A DNA stretch of 64,000 bases from Pseudomonas sp. 7P_10.2_Bac1 (lineage in GTDB: Bacteria; Pseudomonadota; Gammaproteobacteria; Pseudomonadales; Pseudomonadaceae), in contig NZ_JANLNV010000085.1 in NCBI RefSeq assembly GCF_025465935.1, forward strand, positions 110,409 to 174,408, written 5' to 3'. The notes beneath the pieces are model-generated. The model did not search any database. It was not told the origin of the DNA and was given only the letters and a program-made list of their open reading frames with translations. Every line of letters begins with the position of its first letter. Positions within the stretch are counted from its first letter, which is position 1. Below are positions 60,680 to 64,000 of this stretch, piece by piece. The position numbers were made by a program, and so were the translations under genes.

Positions 60680-62866
60680 ATGAACCACTTGCCCGCCCCG
60701 GTGCGCTGGCTGTATTCGCTGGAATGGCGCCGAGGCTTTTTTGACTGGGCGCGCAGCGACGGCGTGACCTGGGTTCATATTTTCAAAGTATTGATCGCTG
60801 CCTTTCTGACCCTGTGGTTGGCCATGCGGCTGGAGTTGCCGCAACCGCGCACCGCGATGATCACCGTGTTTATCGTGATGCAGCCGCAAAGCGGTCAAGT
60901 CTTTGCCAAAAGCTTTTATCGGTTTCTGGGCACCCTGACCGGTTCGGCGGTGATGGTGGCGCTGATCGCCTTGTTTGCGCAAAACACCGTGCTGTTTCTC
61001 GGGGCGATGGCGATTTGGGTGGGCATCTGCTCGGCCGGTGCCGCCCGCTGCCGTAACTTCCGCGCCTATGGCTTCGTACTGGCCGGCTACACCGCTGCCA
61101 TGGTCGGCCTGCCAGCCCTGGCCCACCCCGATGGTGCGTTTATGGCAGCCGTGTGGCGGGTGCTGGAAATCTCGCTGGGCATCTTGTGCTCAACCGTGGT
61201 CAGCGCCGCGATCCTGCCGAAAACCGCTGGAGCGGCGATGCATGACGCGCTCTATAAACGCTTTGGTGTGTTCGCGGGGTTTGTGGCCGAAGGCCTGCGC
61301 GGCCAGTCGACCCAGCAAGCCTACGAAGCCAGCAACGTGCGTTTTATCGGCGAGAGCGTGGGCCTGGAAGGCATGCGTAGCGTGACCGTGTTTGAAGACC
61401 CGCACATGCGCCGCCGCAGTGGTCGCCTGAGCCGCCTGAACAGCGAATTCATGGCCGTGACCACGCGCTTCAACGCCTTGCATCAACTGCTCGCGCGGTT
61501 GCGTTCGCGGAGTGTGCAGCCGGTGATTTCGGCGGTCGAACCGGAGATGGAATTGCTCGCGCAGTTGCTCGACACGTACTCAGGCCGCTCCCTGACCGAC
61601 AAGGACGCCGCCGTGCTGGCCGAGCAACTGGCCGAGTTCAAGGGGCGCCTGCCTGCACAGATTCGCGCCTTGCGGGTGAGTTTTCTGGAAAACCAGCCCA
61701 GCGATACGGAGTTCCTGGACTTCAACACAGCCTTTGAGCTGCTGTTCCGGTTTGTCGACGACTTGCACAACTACGCGTTGACCCACGCGTCGCTGGCCGA
61801 TCACACCCACGAACGGGAACGTTGGGACCAGCCCTTCATCTCGCAAACCAACTGGTGGTCGGCGGCGGCCTCCGGGATTCGGGCGTCTTTCATCCTCGTG
61901 GTGCTGGGCACCTATTGGGTACTGACGGCCTGGCCGAGCGGCGCCACCATGACCTTGATTGCCGCCGCCACGGTCGGCTTGTCGGCGGCCACGCCCAACC
62001 CGAAACGCATGGCTTTTCAAATGGCCTGCGGGACCTTTATCGGGGCAGTGGTGGGCTTTGTCGAAATGTTTTTCGTGCTGCCGCACATCGACGGGTTCCC
62101 GCTGCTGTGCCTGGTATTGACCCCTGTGATCGTGTTTGGCTCATTCCTGACCTCGCGGGCCAACTATGTGGGCGTTGGGTTAGGCCTGCTGATCTTTTTC
62201 AGCACCGGTTCGGTGCCCGACAACCTGACGATCTACAACCCGTACCAGTTCATCAACGACTACATCGCCATGGTCATCGGCATGCTGGTGTGTGCCGCGG
62301 CGGGGGCGATCATTCTGCCGCCCAACAGCCACTGGTTATGGAGCCGTCTGGAGCAAGACCTGCGCGAGCAAGTGGTGTACGCCATCAGTGCCAAGTTGCG
62401 CGGCTTGAGCTCCAGCCTGGAAAGCCGTACCCGCGACCTGATGCACCAGGCCTATGGCTTGGCAGCTGGCCAGCCCAAGGTGCAGCGCGAACTGCTGCGC
62501 TGGATGTTCGTGGTGCTGGAGGTGGGCCACGCGATCATCGAGTTGCGCAAGGAACAGGCGATTTTGCCGGTTCACCCAGCGTACGCCGAGTCGCAGCCGT
62601 GGCGTCAGGCCATCCGGGTGATGGGCCGAGCGCTGGTGCGCCTGTTTATCGCGCCTGGCGAAAACAACCTCGAGCGAGCGCTGATTGCCGTGGATCACGC
62701 CATCAGCCGCGTTCAGGCTGCCGATGAACCCTTCGCCCGCAACTTCGACACCTCGGCGCTGGTCCGGGTGCAAAGCTACCTGCACTTCATCCGTTCTTCA
62801 CTGCTTGACCCGCAATCGCCGCTGGCCGCCTATGCCCAGCCGCAAGGACTTGAACATGCCTCGTGA
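60680..62866 (+). CDS. FUSC/AaeB-family aromatic-acid efflux pump
   Basis: 728-aa inner-membrane protein of the fusaric acid resistance / AaeB family. Two membrane bundles (about 35-190 and about 395-560), each followed by a soluble helical domain. Family blocks: LRLELPQPRTAMITVFIVMQ-like start and ATVGLSAATPNPKRMAFQMA. It likely exports hydroxybenzoic or related acids with its HlyD and outer-membrane partners. GGAG precedes the ATG. Overlaps the DUF1656 gene by 11 bases. Confidence 0.9.
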   Translation: MNHLPAPVRWLYSLEWRRGFFDWARSDGVTWVHIFKVLIAAFLTLWLAMRLELPQPRTAMITVFIVMQPQSGQVFAKSFYRFLGTLTGSAVMVALIALFAQNTVLFLGAMAIWVGICSAGAARCRNFRAYGFVLAGYTAAMVGLPALAHPDGAFMAAVWRVLEISLGILCSTVVSAAILPKTAGAAMHDALYKRFGVFAGFVAEGLRGQSTQQAYEASNVRFIGESVGLEGMRSVTVFEDPHMRRRSGRLSRLNSEFMAVTTRFNALHQLLARLRSRSVQPVISAVEPEMELLAQLLDTYSGRSLTDKDAAVLAEQLAEFKGRLPAQIRALRVSFLENQPSDTEFLDFNTAFELLFRFVDDLHNYALTHASLADHTHERERWDQPFISQTNWWSAAASGIRASFILVVLGTYWVLTAWPSGATMTLIAAATVGLSAATPNPKRMAFQMACGTFIGAVVGFVEMFFVLPHIDGFPLLCLVLTPVIVFGSFLTSRANYVGVGLGLLIFFSTGSVPDNLTIYNPYQFINDYIAMVIGMLVCAAAGAIILPPNSHWLWSRLEQDLREQVVYAISAKLRGLSSSLESRTRDLMHQAYGLAAGQPKVQRELLRWMFVVLEVGHAIIELRKEQAILPVHPAYAESQPWRQAIRVMGRALVRLFIAPGENNLERALIAVDHAISRVQAADEPFARNFDTSALVRVQSYLHFIRSSLLDPQSPLAAYAQPQGLEHAS

Positions 62867-63056
62867 AATCGCCTTCCACGGCGTCTACATGCCCACCATG
62901 ACCCTGATGTTTTTTATCGCGGCGGGGTTGGCATGGGGCTTTGACCGATTGTTTTCCGGCTACGACCTGTACCGCTTCTTCTGGCATCCGGCGCTGCTGC
63001 GTCTGAGCCTGTTTGTGTGTCTTTTTGGCGCCATGGCGCTCACTGTTTACCGTTGA
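62856..63056 (+). CDS. DUF1656 small membrane protein (AaeX-like)
   Basis: 66-aa protein with two hydrophobic segments (about 10-30, TMTLMFFIAAGLAWGFDRLF, and 44-62), of the DUF1656/AaeX family that always accompanies FUSC and HlyD efflux genes. The start MPREIAFHG is near-invariant. It overlaps the FUSC gene by 11 bases and is 10 bases from the HlyD gene. Function unknown. Confidence 0.92.
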   Translation: MPREIAFHGVYMPTMTLMFFIAAGLAWGFDRLFSGYDLYRFFWHPALLRLSLFVCLFGAMALTVYR

Positions 63057-63066
63057 GACTGATCCG

Positions 63067-63927
63067 ATGAAAAAGTTCTTCAGCCTGCTTGCCACCTTGC
63101 TGGTTTTGGCCCTTGCGATATGGATCGGCCGCACCCTATGGGAGCATTACATGAACACCCCCTGGACCCGCGACGGGCGGGTCCGGGCCGACATCATCAA
63201 CGTCGCTGCTGACGTCAACGGTTACGTGGTCAACGTGCCGGTCAAAGACAACCAGTTGGTGAAAAAAGGTGATGTGCTGCTGGAAATCGACCCCGAGCAT
63301 TACCAAATTGCCGTCCAGCAAGCGGAATCGCTGGTGGCGTCGCGCAAGGCCACCTGGGAAATGCGCAAACAGAACGCCCGTCGCCGGGCCGACATGGACA
63401 ACCTGGTGATCTCCCGTGAAAACCGCGATGACGCGAGCAACATCGCCGATTCGGCATTGGCTGATTACCAGCACGCCCAGGCGCAACTGGACGCGGCCAA
63501 ACTCAACCTCAAGCGCACCAAGGTGGTGGCCACGGTTGACGGCTATGTGACCAACCTCAACGTGCACCCCGGTGACTACGCGCGGGTGGGCGATCCGAAA
63601 ATGGCGGTAATCGATAAAGACTCGTTTTGGGTGTATGGCTTCTTCGAAGAAACCAAGTTGCCACACATTCGTGTGGGCGACACCGCCGAGCTGCAAATGA
63701 TGAGCGGCGAAGTTTTGAAGGGCCACGTCGAAAGCATCTCGCGCGGCATCTACGACCGTGACAACCCCGAGAGCCGCGAACTGGTGGCGGATGTGAACCC
63801 GACCTTCAACTGGGTGCGCTTGGCCCAGCGTGTGCCGGTGCGCATCCACATCGACGAAATCCCGGACGGCTTCCTGCTGGCCGCCGGCACCACCTGCACC
63901 GTGATTGTTGATCAGACCGACAAATAA
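63067..63927 (+). CDS. HlyD-family membrane fusion protein (AaeA-like)
   Basis: 286-aa periplasmic adaptor anchored by an N-terminal helix (about 5-25, LLATLLVLALAIWIGRTLW). The biotinyl-lipoyl motif NVAADVNGYVVNVPVKDNQL and the returning TVDGYVTNLNVHPGDYARVG bracket a short hairpin, followed by a beta-barrel domain (VYGFFEETKLPHIRVGDTAE). It bridges the FUSC pump and the NodT protein. Ends before a REP. Confidence 0.93.
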   Translation: MKKFFSLLATLLVLALAIWIGRTLWEHYMNTPWTRDGRVRADIINVAADVNGYVVNVPVKDNQLVKKGDVLLEIDPEHYQIAVQQAESLVASRKATWEMRKQNARRRADMDNLVISRENRDDASNIADSALADYQHAQAQLDAAKLNLKRTKVVATVDGYVTNLNVHPGDYARVGDPKMAVIDKDSFWVYGFFEETKLPHIRVGDTAELQMMSGEVLKGHVESISRGIYDRDNPESRELVADVNPTFNWVRLAQRVPVRIHIDEIPDGFLLAAGTTCTVIVDQTDK

Positions 63928-63940
63928 CGTTCACGACTGT

Positions 63941-64000
63941 GTAGGAGCGAGCTTGCCTCGCGATCTTTTGATCTTTTAAAAGATCGCGAGGCCAGCTCGC
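63941..64000. repeat. REP-type inverted repeat (copy 8, cut by window end)
   Basis: GTAGGAGCGAGCTTGCCTCGCGATCTTTTGATC-TTTT-AAAAGATCGCGAGG..., the same family; the right arm runs off the window. Confidence 0.9.

Noticed and set aside
1..64000. tRNA, rRNA, CRISPR arrays, prophage or integron
   Set aside because: No cloverleaf-like or array-like repeated structure with spacers, and no integrase or phage structural gene was seen on reading both strands.

Overview
The window reads as a chromosomal segment of a fluorescent-type Pseudomonas (P. fluorescens/P. putida side of the genus). The basis is gene content and order (hisD-hisC-algW-nif3-cysD-cysNC; the hmgR/hmgA-fahA-maiA set; a PpSB1-type short LOV protein; FecIRA), codon use rich in G/C third positions, and at least eight copies of the inverted repeat whose arms read GTAGGAGCGAGC...GCTCGCTCCTAC, typical of Pseudomonas REP elements. 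The species cannot be fixed from the sequence alone.

Layout. 1-7.3 kb: end of the histidine genes (hisD partial, hisC), the periplasmic stress protease AlgW (reverse), a Nif3-family protein and the sulfate-activation pair cysD-cysNC. 7.4-12.2 kb: a reverse-strand 1596-aa LRR protein with a C-terminal NEL-type E3 ubiquitin ligase domain, with a decayed IS66-type transposase fragment beside its 5' end. 12.7-20.7 kb: housekeeping genes (acyltransferase, pta, DUF3565, slyD, glutathione peroxidase, GT4 glycosyltransferase, cysZ, trxB). 20.9-25.5 kb: a reverse-strand pterin operon (folM-folE-folX-DUF1244-hopJ-like), an ABM-domain membrane protein, and a MerR/class II LitR-like regulator convergent with a short LOV photoreceptor. 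This looks like a blue-light-responsive module. 25.7-30.1 kb: flavodoxin, a LysR/CidAB-LrgAB holin-like set, a candidate small RNA on the minus strand, and an SDR plus RibD-like reductase pair.

30.2-36.7 kb: a LysR gene, the IclR repressor HmgR, the homogentisate operon hmgA-fahA-maiA and a leucine-dehydrogenase-like gene; together these point to aromatic and branched amino-acid catabolism. 36.7-38.2 kb: the SOS gene yebG with a LexA box, psiE and an HPF/RaiA-like protein. 38.4-46.7 kb: two complete cell-surface signalling iron systems placed back to back. FecI-FecR-FecA (ferric citrate) runs leftward and a second sigma/anti-sigma/TonB receptor set (siderophore) runs rightward, with Fur-box-like palindromes between and within them. 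46.9-48.2 kb: a decayed type VI PAAR effector locus. 48.4-50.3 kb: an AraC regulator and a divergent EamA transporter.

50.4-56.8 kb: a second, larger (2144 aa) paralog of the LRR-NEL protein on the plus strand. 56.9-64 kb: a 2-hydroxyacid dehydrogenase, then a LysR gene divergent from a NodT-type outer-membrane factor, FUSC/AaeB-like pump, DUF1656 protein and HlyD/AaeA-like fusion protein, together an aromatic-acid-type efflux system.

The most notable content is the pair of NEL-type E3 ligase-like giants with no type III secretion genes nearby, the LOV-MerR-pterin light module, a candidate unannotated sRNA, and the relic PAAR locus. No tRNA, rRNA or CRISPR array was seen.
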